DNA of 64,000 nt from the NCBI GenBank assembly GCA_051453625.1, contig JBOZIK010000001.1, forward strand, positions 286,762,180 through 286,826,179. Reading direction: 5' to 3'. Within the stretch, counting starts at the first letter, position 1; each line of letters starts with the position of its first letter. The DNA comes from Welwitschia mirabilis. Its lineage: Eukaryota > Gnetophyta > Gnetopsida > Welwitschiales. Both the position numbers and the translations under genes were made by a program. The notes under the pieces were generated by a model. The model worked only from the letters and a program-made list of their open reading frames with translations. It was not told the origin of the DNA and did no database searches. Positions 11,968 through 23,196 of the stretch are shown here, in pieces.

Positions 11968-13350
11968 GCCTCCCTTACTCCTAAGTATCGAAAAATGGAT
12001 GTTCTTAAACTAGCTCCTTGGCTGTCTCTTGGGTTATCTATTGAACTGTTTCTTATTGGGCTGGGGATAAAAACATCTCCTTTGTAAGGTCTAGAGGCAG
12101 AGTTACCCCCCACTAACTAGGGTCACCTTGAACAACATTTCCCTTAGAATTAGTGATTCTCTCTGAGGTGGTACTTCTCTTGGGAGCTCTCTTTAAAGGA
12201 GTCTAATGTGAGTGTCACTGTGGAGAAGGAGAAGGAGTCTCTCTTACTCTGATTTCATTGGCTGCTTACCAAAGAGCGAGAACTAATCCAAAGTGTCTTG
12301 AGTATTCTTTTTGTTGAAGTGATTGAATAACCAAAAAAGGTAAATTCACCTGACATCTTAGGTCTAGGCTTTGAGAAATGCAAAGTGAATGTCTGACAGC
12401 TTAAAGCAGTTTCCAGACTAAATGAAATATTGATCAACTAGTTCTGCACCTAAACCTCATGGGGGTGGTAGCGCTTTTATATTAATGTGCCCACTTGGTA
12501 CTTAGGAACCCCGTAGGAAAATAAGTAAACTGCTTCACACTGGCCTCATCTTCCAAGAGGGATCCTTTCTCCATTTAAAAGGATCTCTAAAAGCCTAAAG
12601 AGTGAATCTTCAGTTATTTCGATGGGGATTCTTTTGTAAGTTATGCGTGCTCCTCTCTAGCGTTTGTAAAAGAAGCAGATATCAGCCCTCTGATCTTCCT
12701 TAAGCTTGTACAAGAGGGTTTCTCATCCCACAGCCTCCACGTTTTTCCATAGGGCTGGGCAACCTTCAAAGATGCTAGGATCAGTTTCCTCGATGGTGGG
12801 CATAACTCCCATTGCAAGTATGATTTGAAAGTGNNNNNNNNNNNNNNNNNNNNNNNNNNNNNNNNNNNNNNNNNNNNNNNNNNNNNNNNNNNNNNNNNNN
12901 NNNNNNNNNNNNNNNNNNNNNNNNNNNNNNNNNGTTTCCTCGATGGTGGGCATAAATCCCATTGCAAGTATGATTTGAAAGTGGTAGCATTTTATCCTTC
13001 TTACTGTGTTTAAAGAAAAAGATAAAGGGCATTATTAAAAATCAGATCATTTCTGATTCTCCAGATCTATCAATATGTTAAACGAATCCTTATCATTTAA
13101 TTATGCATTAGAGGCATTGTAGATCTGGCAGTACTTCTTTATTATAGATATTAATTCTTTGCTTTAAATGCATTGATGAAAAAAATAATGTGCAGTTTCA
13201 GGATATGATTGGAGATAAGACAATTATTTCCACTTGAAATCCCCTCTTGAGCAATCGATCTCTGGTTAGAACTCTATGATGACCTTTTAGCTAATAAAAA
13301 ACTTTAATTTTTTCCTAAAATTTGACCCTTCTAATATTTCTTATATGAAT
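11968..13350 (-). pseudogene. Decayed coding-like DNA of uncertain origin, with a gap
   Basis: Minus-strand open stretches at 12255-12437 and 12641-12967 have more coding-like composition than the surroundings, but none matches a family I can name. They may belong to the 3' part of the neighbouring LINE or to a second ORF1-type remnant. The 100-base gap at 12834-12933 is flanked by two copies of a 50-base segment (12784-12833 and 12934-12983, one mismatch), which creates false repeated reading frames. Confidence 0.35.
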
Positions 13351-13539
13351 CATCTTTTAATATTTCTTTACGAGAATCTATTTGGTTAAATCTAATTGAC
13401 AAATGTTTAATTCTAGAAGTTGTTATTAAGCTATTCTGAGGTGCTTCCTCAGATAGAACTCTCCCTGATCAGTGCTTTAATTATGTATTTGTAATTGATC
13501 AAGTTACTCTAAGGTTTTCCTCCTTCATGCAGTCTTTTT

Positions 13540-13720
13540 AATATTTTGTGAGCTCCAGTAAGGATGTAATCCTTTGGTTTCTGAATCCCCAAACCTCCTG
13601 ATTCTCTTAGGCAAACTATGATCTCTCATTTGCAGAGATGAATTAGGTTTTAATATTTACCTCCAAACCATATGAAAATCCTTCAATATTATATTGATTG
13701 GATAATAGAATATATATATT
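13540..13720 (-). pseudogene. LINE ORF2 C-terminal segment, decayed
   Basis: LRESGGLGIQKPKDYILTG corresponds to the conserved GGLGIRxLxxxNxAL stretch that lies between reverse transcriptase and the zinc-binding region of plant L1 ORF2. Frame is broken nearby. Confidence 0.6.
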
Positions 13721-14029
13721 GGAAAGAAGAGATTAAACAAGAGTTATGATAATGATCTTTTCTTTGGATGAGATAAAATTATTCTTCCATGAGTTGCACC
13801 ATCTCTGAATGCACTCAAGGATGTAATTCGAAGTGAGGGTCTTATGTTAATTTTGAAGGGAAATTCCCGAGTAGATATCCTATAAGTCTCTAGTTTTGCA
13901 TTCAGAATTCAGATGATTTCGCCCACTCTAATACTATTTCTACCTAAAGTGTGAATTCTTAACATGTTCTAGTTGGTATGAAGACTTGTAGCTATCATAA
14001 AAAGGTTTATGAAATTATTGATAGCTTTT

Positions 14030-15060
14030 GCTTACTAACATGATGCCTTAGTCATAATGATAGTATCATCTACATAGTGATTATTAATAAAATTTACCTT
14101 TAATTCTGATTCATATAACTCCATGTCTCCTTAAAAAAACCTGTAAAACATTCATCATAAAGAGGAAAAGATATGGATATAGAGGGCCCTCTTGTCTTAA
14201 TCCTTGGTTACTAAAAAGAAATTTAATCTATAATTCTTAATCTCCACTCTAAATTCAATTAACACCTGCATATCTAGTCAAAGATTAATGATATCTTAAT
14301 GAAAACCAATTTTCCTAAGGATACTTCCTAACACTTTCTAATTAACCGAATCATAAGCTTTGGCAATATCCAATTTAGTAATGAGAAGAAGAAATTTATA
14401 TTTTTTCATAGAATGAATGATCTCATGAGTAAAAAGAATTTGGTCTTGAATATATCTCAATCAGATGAAGCTAATTTGATTCTCTAAGATCACATTAGAA
14501 AGCAAAGGAATAATTCAACCAAACATAATTTTCGTGAAGATTCTATAAAGAACATTGCAAAGACCTAATGGTTTAAACTTCTTTAGTTTGTTGGAATTCC
14601 TTCTTTTAGGGATAAGAATAACCTTAGTTCTATTCATTTCCTTAGGGATTTTCATGTTGTGAAAAACTTCCTACATCACATCCTAAAGATTATCCCCTAA
14701 TATAGATAAATGAGATTTGAAAAGTTCAACTAGCCACCCATCTGGGATCTAGGCTCTATTACTCTTCATAAATCTTACAGTAGCCAAAACTTCATCTCCA
14801 CTCAAGGGTTTAACAAGCATGGAATTTTTTTCACTAGAAATTCTCTTATTCTCTGGAACAAGGACGGGGGCGATATTGTTTCATTCCCAAATTCTCATAA
14901 GATGGGTTTGCATTTCCTTGGCTATGTCTTGTTCATTTTCTATTATTTAGCCTCTGATGTTAAGCCTTCTGATCCTATTATCTGATCTGTGTTGGTTGGC
15001 TTACTGGAAGAAAAACCTGGTATGCTTATCTCCCTCTTTTAGCCATTTGATCCTTGAGCG
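14030..15060 (-). pseudogene. LINE ORF2 reverse transcriptase domain, decayed
   Basis: The motif series of plant L1 reverse transcriptase is readable in order on the minus strand: WLKEGDKHTRFFFQ, IPKRRNSNKLKKFKPLGLCN, LDIAKAYDSVN (motif A, consensus DMSKAFDRVxW), GLRQEGPLYPYLF (motif B, consensus GLRQGDPLSPYLF) and YVDDTIIMTKA (motif C, catalytic xxDD). The two aspartates survive, but many stop codons interrupt the frame. Nothing suggests present activity. Confidence 0.85.
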
Positions 15061-15103
15061 TTTTCTCTAATAATTTTTCTTATCAGCATTTATTTCTTGG
15101 AGT

Positions 15104-15803
15104 TTCTGTAGGCACTGAAATTTCCTGTTGCATAGGCTATCTTGGTCTCCTCTCTCTTCCTGATCAGTCTAAATTCTTTAGATTTCCTCCTCAAGTTCTG
15201 CTTTTGATTNNNNNNNNNNNNNNNNNNNNNNNNNNNNNNNNNNNNNNNNNNNNNNNNNNNNNNNNNNNNNNNNNNNNNNNNNNNNNNNNNNNNNNNNNNN
15301 NNNNNNNNNNNNNNNNNNNNNNNNNNNNNNNNNNNNNNNNNNNNNNNNNNNNNNNNNNNNNNNNNNNNNNNNNNNNNNNNNNNNNNNNNNNNNNNNNNNN
15401 NNNNNNNNNNNNNNNNNNNNNNNNNNNNNNNNNNNNNNNNNNNNNNNNNNNNNNNNNNNNNNNNNNNNNNNNNNNNNNNNNNNNNNNNNNNNNNNNNNNN
15501 NNNNNNNNNNNNNNNNNNNNNNNNNNNNNNNNNNNNNNNNNNNNNNNNNNNNNNNNNNNNNNNNNNNNNNNNNNNNNNNNNNNNNNNNNNNNNNNNNNNN
15601 NNNNNNNNNNNNNNNNNNNNNNNNNNNNNNNNNNNNNNNNNNNNNNNNNNNNNNNNNNNNNNNNNNNNNNNNNNNNNNNNNNNNNNNNNNNNNNNNNTTC
15701 TATAGGCACTGATATTTCCTATTGCATAGGCTATCTTGGTCTCCTCCCTCTTCCTGATCAGTTTAAATTCTTTAGATTTCCTCCTCAAGTTCTGCTTTTG
15801 ATT
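15104..15803. repeat. 106-base duplicated flanks around a 488-base gap
   Basis: Segments 15104-15209 and 15698-15803 are the same sequence with about half a dozen differences, one on each side of the gap. They carry the same piece of LINE ORF2. More likely an assembly overlap or allelic pair than a real tandem repeat. Confidence 0.8.
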
Positions 15804-16088
15804 CAAACCTCGCTTTATCTTTCCTTCTCTAATCGCTTATATAGGCTTTTAAGGTATTAAGGCCCCTACATAGAAATGTTATGAGTTGAGTTTCATCATA
15901 CTAGGCTTATATTTTTTCTAGCAATGTTCTATTTTTTGTCTGATTATGGGTTCTTCATGGCAAAATTGNNNNNNNNNNNNNNNNNNNNNNNNNNNNNNNN
16001 NNNNNNNNNNNNNNNNNNNNNNNNNNNNNNNNNNNNNNNNNNNNNNNNNNNNNNNNNNNNNNNNNNNNGGTTCTTCATGGGAAAATTG

Positions 16089-17195
16089 CCCCCGCTCTAA
16101 GTTTGATAGGATGGTGATCTGAAGCTATCCTGTTTAGGCCATAGGCTTTAATTGAGAGCTTAGCTAAATCCTTACCAGCAAGGATTCTGTCAATCCTAGA
16201 CATAATCAGATTGTTACCTGTCCTTCTATTAGACTATGTATACTTGCATCTGACAATATGAATGTCTGTAAGAGAATTTTGTCCCAAAAAAATCTTTAAG
16301 AATTGAAGCTCCTCTAGGATTTCAATTATCATCCCCTGATTTTTCCTAGTGATGGAGGCATTGATTAAAGTGCCCCACAAGAACCATTTAGATATATCTA
16401 TCATTGTCATTTGTAGTTCTTCCAAGATAGAGGCTTTATCTTAATCATTTTGGGGACTATTGATGTTCATTATAGTCTAGCCTTCTTCTTTAATAAAAAT
16501 TATAATGTAGTTCTTATTGCTATTATTCAGATCTGCCTTCCTTTTCATGGAGATCATGAGTCCTCTAGAATTATCTTNNNNNNNNNNNNNNNNNNNNNNN
16601 NNNNNNNNNNNNNNNNNNNNNNNNNNNNNNNNNNNNNNNNNNNNNNNNNNNNNNNNNNNNNNNNNNNNNNNNNNNNNNNNNNNNNNNNNNNNNNNNNNNN
16701 NNNNNNNNNNNNNNNNNNNNNNNNNNNNNNNNNNNNNNNNNNNNNNNNNNNNNNNNNNNNNNNNNNNNNNNNNNNNNNNNNNNNNNNNNNNNNNNNNNNN
16801 NNNNNNNNNNNNNNNNNNNNNNNNNNNNNNNNNNNNNNNNNNNNNNNNNNNNNNNNNNNNNNNNNNNNNNNNNNNNNNNNNNNNNNNNNNNNNNNNNNNN
16901 NNNNNNNNNNNNNNNNNNNNNNAGTCTAGCCTTCTTCTTTAAGAAAAATTATAATGTAGTTCTTATTGCTATTATTCAGATCTGCCTCCCTTTTCATGGA
17001 GAGCATGAGTCCTTTAGAATTATCTTTGGCTACATAGGTAAAGGAAGTCTATTATTGCTATAAACTTACTTTTTTCATACCATTTTTTATTTTTGTTTTC
17101 TATAAATCAATATTAAACTGACTGATAAGATTTATTACAGTTTTTTTCTTGTAATAGGATCCTAATCCTCTAAAATTCCATGCAAGAAAATTCAT
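16089..17195 (-). pseudogene. LINE ORF2 endonuclease domain, decayed
   Basis: It starts at an ATG (17195) with MNFLAWNFRGLG, equivalent to the MKILSWNCRGLG start of plant L1 endonucleases. An ETKIKKWYE-like segment follows in a shifted frame (consensus ETK, the metal-binding glutamate region). At the far end SRIDRILAGKDL and SDHHPIKL match the SRLDR...SDHxPI signature carrying the catalytic Asp-His pair. Several stops intervene and two gaps with duplicated flanks lie within. In active elements this domain nicks target DNA; this copy cannot. Confidence 0.75.
16474..17026. repeat. 104-base duplicated flanks around a 345-base gap
   Basis: Segments 16474-16577 and 16923-17026 match at all but four positions and encode the same stretch of LINE endonuclease. 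The gap is 16578-16922. Confidence 0.8.
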
Positions 17196-17539
17196 TGGGG
17201 ATGTTTTCACTCCTTCTTGGGCGTTTGACTTTTCCTCAATGTATATTTAATGATGGCTTGGGAGTTATTAGCCACGTTCTCTGCCATTTCCCTTTCTCGA
17301 AGGGTGCTATTACTAGGGCTCCCTTTCACTTAAGTTTCCATATCATTAGGTTCATCACTATTTGGTGGTTATTGGATGTCTTCTTCTTCTATAAGAGGTT
17401 TAAAGGGGTTGTACTCTCTTTCTTGTACCTTCTTCTCCTTTCTGTCCTTAGTTTCCTTTTGGAAAATAGCAGTACTTTTTCCCATGTTTTTCTTCCTTTG
17501 CTTATCTCAGCATATGCTTTGATTATGTCCGGTTTTCTT

Positions 17540-18297
17540 TCAAAAATTATAAGTTTCCTTTTTCTTTTCCTCAATATCAATCAACTGTTTTCTATATTTA
17601 TCTCTTACATAACCCATTTTCCCACAATGTGAATATTTCTTTTCAGAAGAAACACATCTCCTCGAAATGTGCCCTGATTTTCCACAAATAGTACATGGGA
17701 CTGGAAGGTTTTCATAAGTAACTTCAAATTCATAAGTATACCATTTAAATTTGAATTTGATGAATTGAATCTTCTTTTGTTCTCTAGGCTCACCCATATG
17801 CAAAATATGGCTAAGACTAGTATCATCTGTTTTATGGTGATCTGATCTAGTATGGTAAGTTCACCAAATTGAGCAGTAATTTTCCTTAAGAGATATTCAT
17901 CCCAAAACTCCAATAGGAACTTGTGGATCCAGATCGAAATTGGTAGTCTCTTAAATAGGTTTGGGTCTGATTACGCCCCTGGCATTCATGTAGCTAGGGC
18001 AAGACCCCAAACCCCAAAGAACCAAGGTCTTCTCGCAATTATTTCATCCCAATTGTTTTTGTTTTCTAACCAAAAAAATACCAGCCATTTTGGCATAGTA
18101 ATAATATTAACTTTACTAACTCCCATCCATTTAGTTGCCACCAATTCATAGATTTGGTTTAGCCTTGGTCGTGTGCCAAATGAGATGAACTTTCCAATTA
18201 AATTGTAATGAAGTTTCTTCTCGATCTCACAATAGGCATCTTCATCAATGTCCAAAACTAGAGATTTCCTTTCCTTAGAAAACTGAGTCTTCTCCAT
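17540..18297 (-). pseudogene. LINE ORF1 (DUF4283-like plus CCHC zinc knuckle), frameshifted
   Basis: The first 103 residues (18297 down to 17986) resemble the DUF4283 domain at the start of plant L1 ORF1 proteins, including a basic patch and a WFFGVWGLAL-like end (the usual form is RPW-x-F/L-x-G). The protein continues in another frame (17913-17605), then reaches a retroviral-type knuckle, CTICGKSGHISRRC (Cys-X2-Cys-X4-His-X4-Cys, residues 37-50 of the 17803-17540 stretch). A second, damaged knuckle-like CGKMGY follows. ORF1 proteins bind the element RNA. The frame changes make this copy non-functional. Confidence 0.75.
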
Positions 18298-18300
18298 GTT

Positions 18301-19979
18301 GGGGTCAAACCCCTTGAAAAAGCCCTAAAAATAAATCAAAACTGAGATTCAAAAATATTCCATAACTTACCCTTAGAAAGACTGTCTGGTGGTCGAAATT
18401 GCCCTTGAACTCCGTGACTAAGAATCAAAATGTCCCCCACTAATTCGTGGCCTTCCAAGCCTTGCTTTCTCCTTCTCTCCACATCCACTGAACCCTAGCA
18501 AAGCTCCAAAACCCCAAAACCCTAGTAGAGCTCCTCCTCCCTTACCGGTTTTGCTCAAGTTCAGTATGAGTTTTCCAAAACCGTCTTTATTGATAATAAC
18601 TAGATCTTTATCTTTGTTATTAATGGGGTACTTCATAAAATGGTTTTGTATTTTCTTGTAAACCTTCTTGCCACCCTCGTTAACGTTTCTAGGCATATTA
18701 TCCTTTAAGCTAGTACTGATACAGAATATTTACATTGTTTTGAAGCTCTTTTGCATTCTTCTTATTCCATTCATTTTATTTTAAGGCATCATATTCTCGT
18801 TTCCTTTTAAGATATGGGCATTACAAAAAATAAATGAGCTTTATTATGATAATAATGGTAGGAATTTAAAACATTAAAGTACACTAATATGTAAGGAAAA
18901 AAAAAGAATGTTAGACCTTTAATCAAAGAAATTATTTCCTATTTTTAAACCAATTTCAACAAGCAATCTTTTTAATGTATGTTTAGGAAAAATCCTAGTT
19001 TCTTCATGCAAAACATTTCCAAGAAACTTAACAATCTTATGTTCATACCCTTCAAAAATTAAAATTTAGTAATTTCCATGGATGTATGATTAGTAATGCA
19101 TGCTTATGCTCAAAGTTATGAATGCTAAGCACTTGGTTAATGGAGTTTGTGTTTGTAAGAATAACTAAGAAACATTTTCAAGAATAATGTCAAACATGCC
19201 TACCATGCAACCTATGTTGTAGAAATGCTAATTGAGTTTATGCTAAAAAATGCAATGATGAAGGCAAGTAACCAGTTGAATAAAAATGTATTGTGATGCA
19301 TTTTCAAAAGGATATTGCTCAAAAATTTCATCAAGAAAAATAAAATCAATTATATCACCTAGTGTTCTACGTCTGGAATCAGCCATCGCAATTCTTTTGA
19401 ATTCATTACTATCACAACTTATGCAAGAAGAGCTAGAGAAATTTGCATGTGAAGGGATTTGATTCCTCCCTTCTATAACAATATCAATAACGGACACTAT
19501 GAAAGTGTAGGTCTTAATAATATGATAGATAACATAAAACAATAATGCAAAAGATGTCTTAGATAAATAGTATTATTCTAAGACAATAGACATTTTTTTA
19601 ACCTATGTATTACTTTAGATTGATACCTTACTCTAAGGACTCTAATTGATATAACAATTTTATTTACCCAACATGAACATTAAAATGTTAATGTTTAACA
19701 CATACAAGAAAAAATGATATTCCCTTTATTTCAAAAAAGTATTTCTTTAAATTTTATACAAGTACGTTTAAGCATTTCGGAAAAAAGGGGTTAAAAAACC
19801 TTTGCAGATATTCTTTATGAGAATTTAACTCATGGAAATGATGGCTTCTCTCCAAATTAATTAATGTCATATATATTTTTTCTTAACTTCATGTTTTGAA
19901 AATAGCAAGCACACATAGAATTTTTGCATCGGAAAGTATGCGTCATGTAAGTGTTCCTGTCTACGGTGATGTCGTCCGC
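18301..19979. other. LINE 5' flank and intergenic DNA
   Basis: A 92-residue minus-strand frame (18696-18418) begins MPRNVNEGGKKVYKK; it might be a leader frame of the LINE or chance. Short AACCCTAG-type echoes lie near 18490-18530. From about 18.75 to 19.98 kb I see nothing recognisable; the minus-strand stretch 19542-19243 is unidentified. Confidence 0.4.
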
Positions 19980-21709
19980 CTAAGAGGATTTGGAAGAGGT
20001 CTCTTTTCTGCAAACGCGGGCGGCGGTGTAGACGCNNNNNNNNNNNNNNNNNNNNNNNNNNNNNNNNNNNNNNNNNNNNNNNNNNNNNNNNNNNNNNNNN
20101 NNNNNNNNNNNNNNNNNNNNNNNNNNNNNNNNNNNNNNNNNNNNNNNNNNNNNNNNNNNNNNNNNNNNNNNNNNNNNCAAAAAAAGCCCTTGCGGATCAT
20201 AGCGGCGCCGCGCGTTTTCGAATTTCGTCAAACTCACAGTCTTCATCTTCGCTTGGCCGTCGAAGTAATACCCCCCGGACTTTCCCCAGTGCAGATGCGC
20301 GCCATACTTTTCAAGCAGCAGTTGCTCGATCTCTGTAAAAACGTCCATATTCCACTTGGGCACTGACGCCTGCTCAGATCGATAGTACCTCATCTCGAAC
20401 GTCACTGCGTCCTCCGGCGGACCCNNNNNNNNNNNNNNNNNNNNNNNNNNNNNNNNNNNNNNNNNNNNNNNNNNNNNNNNNNNNNNNNNNNNNNNNNNNN
20501 NNNNNNNNNNNNNNNNNNNNNNNNNNNNNNNNNNNNNNNNNNNNNNNNNNNNNNNNNNNNNNNNNNNNNNNNNNNNNNNNNNNNNNNNNNNNNNNNNNNN
20601 NNNNNNNNNNNNNNNNNNNNNNNNNNNNNNNNNNNNNNNNNNNNNNNNNNNNNNNNNNNNNNNNNNNNNNNNNNNNTTCACTGTCGCGTCGTAGTTCTCG
20701 CATCCCCCAGCGTTGATCATGAAGTGGTCGTAGCCGATGACGGGGTATTTCGTGAAATTTTGGCCATCGTTGAAGAATCCGCCAGTCTTGCCGACGCGGT
20801 TTTTCATTCCGCTCTTCGACTGGTTGCATAGCTGCACCGAATCTTCATTCTTTTCAATCTCCTCGGCTGCATAAATTTGAACAATATTGGCAAACCAATG
20901 ACCGGAAACCATTTAGAATTGAAGAATTGGACAACCATGTATGTTTGCTTACCTTTTTCTGCGCTTCGTCTAACACTGGCGACGGTGGTAGGCTGGTAAG
21001 ACGACTTGTTGGTTCCATTGCCGGGGACGCTTGTAGAGACNNNNNNNNNNNNNNNNNNNNNNNNNNNNNNNNNNNNNNNNNNNNNNNNNNNNNNNNNNNN
21101 NNNNNNNNNNNNNNNNNNNNNNNNNNNNNNNNNNNNNNNNNNNNNNNNNNNNNNNNNNNNNNNNNNNNNNNNNNNNNNNNNNNNNNNNNNNNNNNNNNNN
21201 NNNNNNNNNNNNNNNNNNNNNNNNNNNNNNNNNNNNNNNNNNNNNNNNNNNNNNNNNNNNNNNNNNNNNNNNNNNNNNNNNNNNNNNNNNNNNNNNNNNN
21301 NNNNNNNNNNNNNNNNNNNNNNNNNNNNNNNNNNNNNNNNNNNNNNNNNNNNNNNNNNNNNNNNNNNNNNNNNNNNNNNNNNNNNNNNNNNNNNNNNNNN
21401 NNNNNNNNNNNNNNNGCCGTTCCACGACGTCGACGTCGGGAACGAGACTCCGGCAGCACCGACGGCGTCCTGCAGTTGTTTCATGTTGACGCCGGCGTGG
21501 ACGGTTATGGTGCCGGCGGTGCGGTTGACGGATCTCTTGGAATTGAGATGTTTGGTGGAGATAACTACGCCGCCATGGTCGTTGCCGGCGCACATGAGCG
21601 GGGCCCGGCTGTGGGCTAACGGACCTATGACTTTAACCTTGAGAGTTCGTTTCGCGGCAAAGGCTACGGCCTGAACGAGTTCGGCTTCGGAGTGGGGGAA
21701 GAAGGCCGA
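19980..21709 (-). CDS. L-gulonolactone oxidase-like FAD enzyme (partial, gapped)
   Basis: The product belongs to the plant L-gulono-1,4-lactone oxidase-like group (FAD-binding aldonolactone oxidoreductases), proposed to oxidise L-gulonolactone towards ascorbate; plant members usually carry a secretion signal. Seen: FFPHSEAELVQAV then VIGPLAHSRAPLMCAG (FAD-domain region holding the family His-Ser) and GGVVISTKHLN in 21709-21416; FFNDGQNFTKYPVIGYDHFM in 20866-20677; AVTFEMRYYRS and the C-terminal LHWGKSGG (family HWGK) in 20424-20178; then VYTAARVCRKE before a TAG at 19980-19982, matching the family end VYKEARVC. A GT-AG intron of 86 bases (20952-20867) joins exons in frame. Gaps at 20036-20177, 20425-20676, 21041-21415 and 21710-22261 hide about half the protein, including the start and any signal peptide. 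No stop is seen in visible coding parts. The locus is strikingly GC-rich against its surroundings. Exact substrate is uncertain. Confidence 0.88.
20867..20952 (-). other. Intron of the gulonolactone oxidase-like gene
   Basis: Donor AAAAAG|GTAAGC and acceptor TTTATGCAG|CCGAGG. Joining gives a continuous frame (...SAEK-AEEIEKNE...). The intron is AT-rich while its exons are GC-rich. Confidence 0.85.
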
Positions 21710-23107
21710 NNNNNNNNNNNNNNNNNNNNNNNNNNNNNNNNNNNNNNNNNNNNNNNNNNNNNNNNNNNNNNNNNNNNNNNNNNNNNNNNNNNNNNNNNNN
21801 NNNNNNNNNNNNNNNNNNNNNNNNNNNNNNNNNNNNNNNNNNNNNNNNNNNNNNNNNNNNNNNNNNNNNNNNNNNNNNNNNNNNNNNNNNNNNNNNNNNN
21901 NNNNNNNNNNNNNNNNNNNNNNNNNNNNNNNNNNNNNNNNNNNNNNNNNNNNNNNNNNNNNNNNNNNNNNNNNNNNNNNNNNNNNNNNNNNNNNNNNNNN
22001 NNNNNNNNNNNNNNNNNNNNNNNNNNNNNNNNNNNNNNNNNNNNNNNNNNNNNNNNNNNNNNNNNNNNNNNNNNNNNNNNNNNNNNNNNNNNNNNNNNNN
22101 NNNNNNNNNNNNNNNNNNNNNNNNNNNNNNNNNNNNNNNNNNNNNNNNNNNNNNNNNNNNNNNNNNNNNNNNNNNNNNNNNNNNNNNNNNNNNNNNNNNN
22201 NNNNNNNNNNNNNNNNNNNNNNNNNNNNNNNNNNNNNNNNNNNNNNNNNNNNNNNNNNNNNGTGTAGGTTTTAGAAATTTTCCACTCTATTATAGAAAAT
22301 TGTGAATATTATCACTTAAATTTTCATTAAACTCAACAAAGATTGAATCCAAGAGTTGAAAGAGTATTATAAGGTTGTCTACTATAAACTTATCTCATAA
22401 ATATCTATTTTATACCTATAATTAGATTTGCTTAGTGAGTGGGCATAAGTTATCTCAATGAACTATATGAAATTACATCGATTACATGTGTATATGAACT
22501 AGCTTATTGTTATTAAAACACCAATACAATTGGTTAAGAGAATCTTAAAAAGTATTATATTATGGGCAAAGGTCCTAACATATTTGATTAATAACGTGTG
22601 GCGATTTCTTTGTAGTGGGGAGTTTAAATCACCATAGGAATTGAACAAAACCTCACATAGAATTATAATCTGAAGAGGGAAAAAACTACAATGTTACTTG
22701 GTACTTTAGAATCATATAACTTTTTTAATAGGTTAAGAAAAAATTTAATTATTTTACCAAAATAAATTTCAAAATTTGAAATCTATGTTATGCTTCGTGA
22801 TGGAAGATTGTTACTGAAAGGTTTGTAATTCTCACAGCACATAATTTTGAAAAATATAAAATATTTTTTAAGATAAAAAAAGAAATTAGAAAAAAAAATT
22901 ATGCTATGTTTTGCCCCTATGGCAAAATGCTAACTAGGAAGCCTCATTTCTCCTAGTAAAAAATAAAGAGTAAAACTAGCTTAGATATATATTTCATAAA
23001 CATCTATAATTTGGTCAAGATATATCAATCTTTACCGCCTTTCAGACGAAGGTACGAGTAGTCACCTAAACACAATTTGCTTAGACATTGCCACTGACTA
23101 TAACCAA

Positions 23108-23196
23108 ATTAAAAGTTGACTTTTCCTTAAGTCAATGTTGACTTTTCTAATTTGGTCAATATTAACCATTCACCAAAAGTCAATGTCTCAGTCTAG
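23108..23196. promoter_or_regulatory. Cluster of W-box-like TTGAC motifs
   Basis: TTGACTTTT occurs at about 23115 and 23147, with AGTCAATGTTGAC between them, GGTCAATATT at about 23153 and AAAGTCAATG at about 23177. TTGAC(C/T) is the binding core for plant WRKY factors. It lies roughly 0.9 kb beyond the gap that hides the oxidase gene start. Function is only inferred. Confidence 0.35.

Larger units (their letters stand above)
13400..18300 (-). mobile_element. Decayed L1-type (non-LTR, LINE) retrotransposon
   Basis: In minus-strand order: ORF1 with a DUF4283-like region and a CCHC knuckle (18297-17540), ORF2 beginning MNFLAWNFRGLG (17195) with apurinic endonuclease remnants, reverse transcriptase remnants (about 15050-14030), and the 3' ORF2 segment containing GGLGIQKPKDY (about 13.6 kb). 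This order is standard for plant L1 elements. Stops and frameshifts occur in every domain, so it is inactive. Three internal gaps (15210-15697, 15969-16068, 16578-16922) have duplicated flanks, so the real length is probably shorter than it appears. Neither a poly-A tail nor target-site duplication could be fixed. Confidence 0.85.

Noticed and set aside
15090-15806. Long frames with repeated termini on both strands
   Set aside because: Artefact of a gap between duplicated flanks; the underlying DNA is LINE ORF2 in another frame.
20927-21674. Plus-strand Arg/Ala/Gly-rich frames opposite the oxidase gene
   Set aside because: Shadows of a GC-rich coding strand, bridged by N; the minus-strand reading has clear homology.
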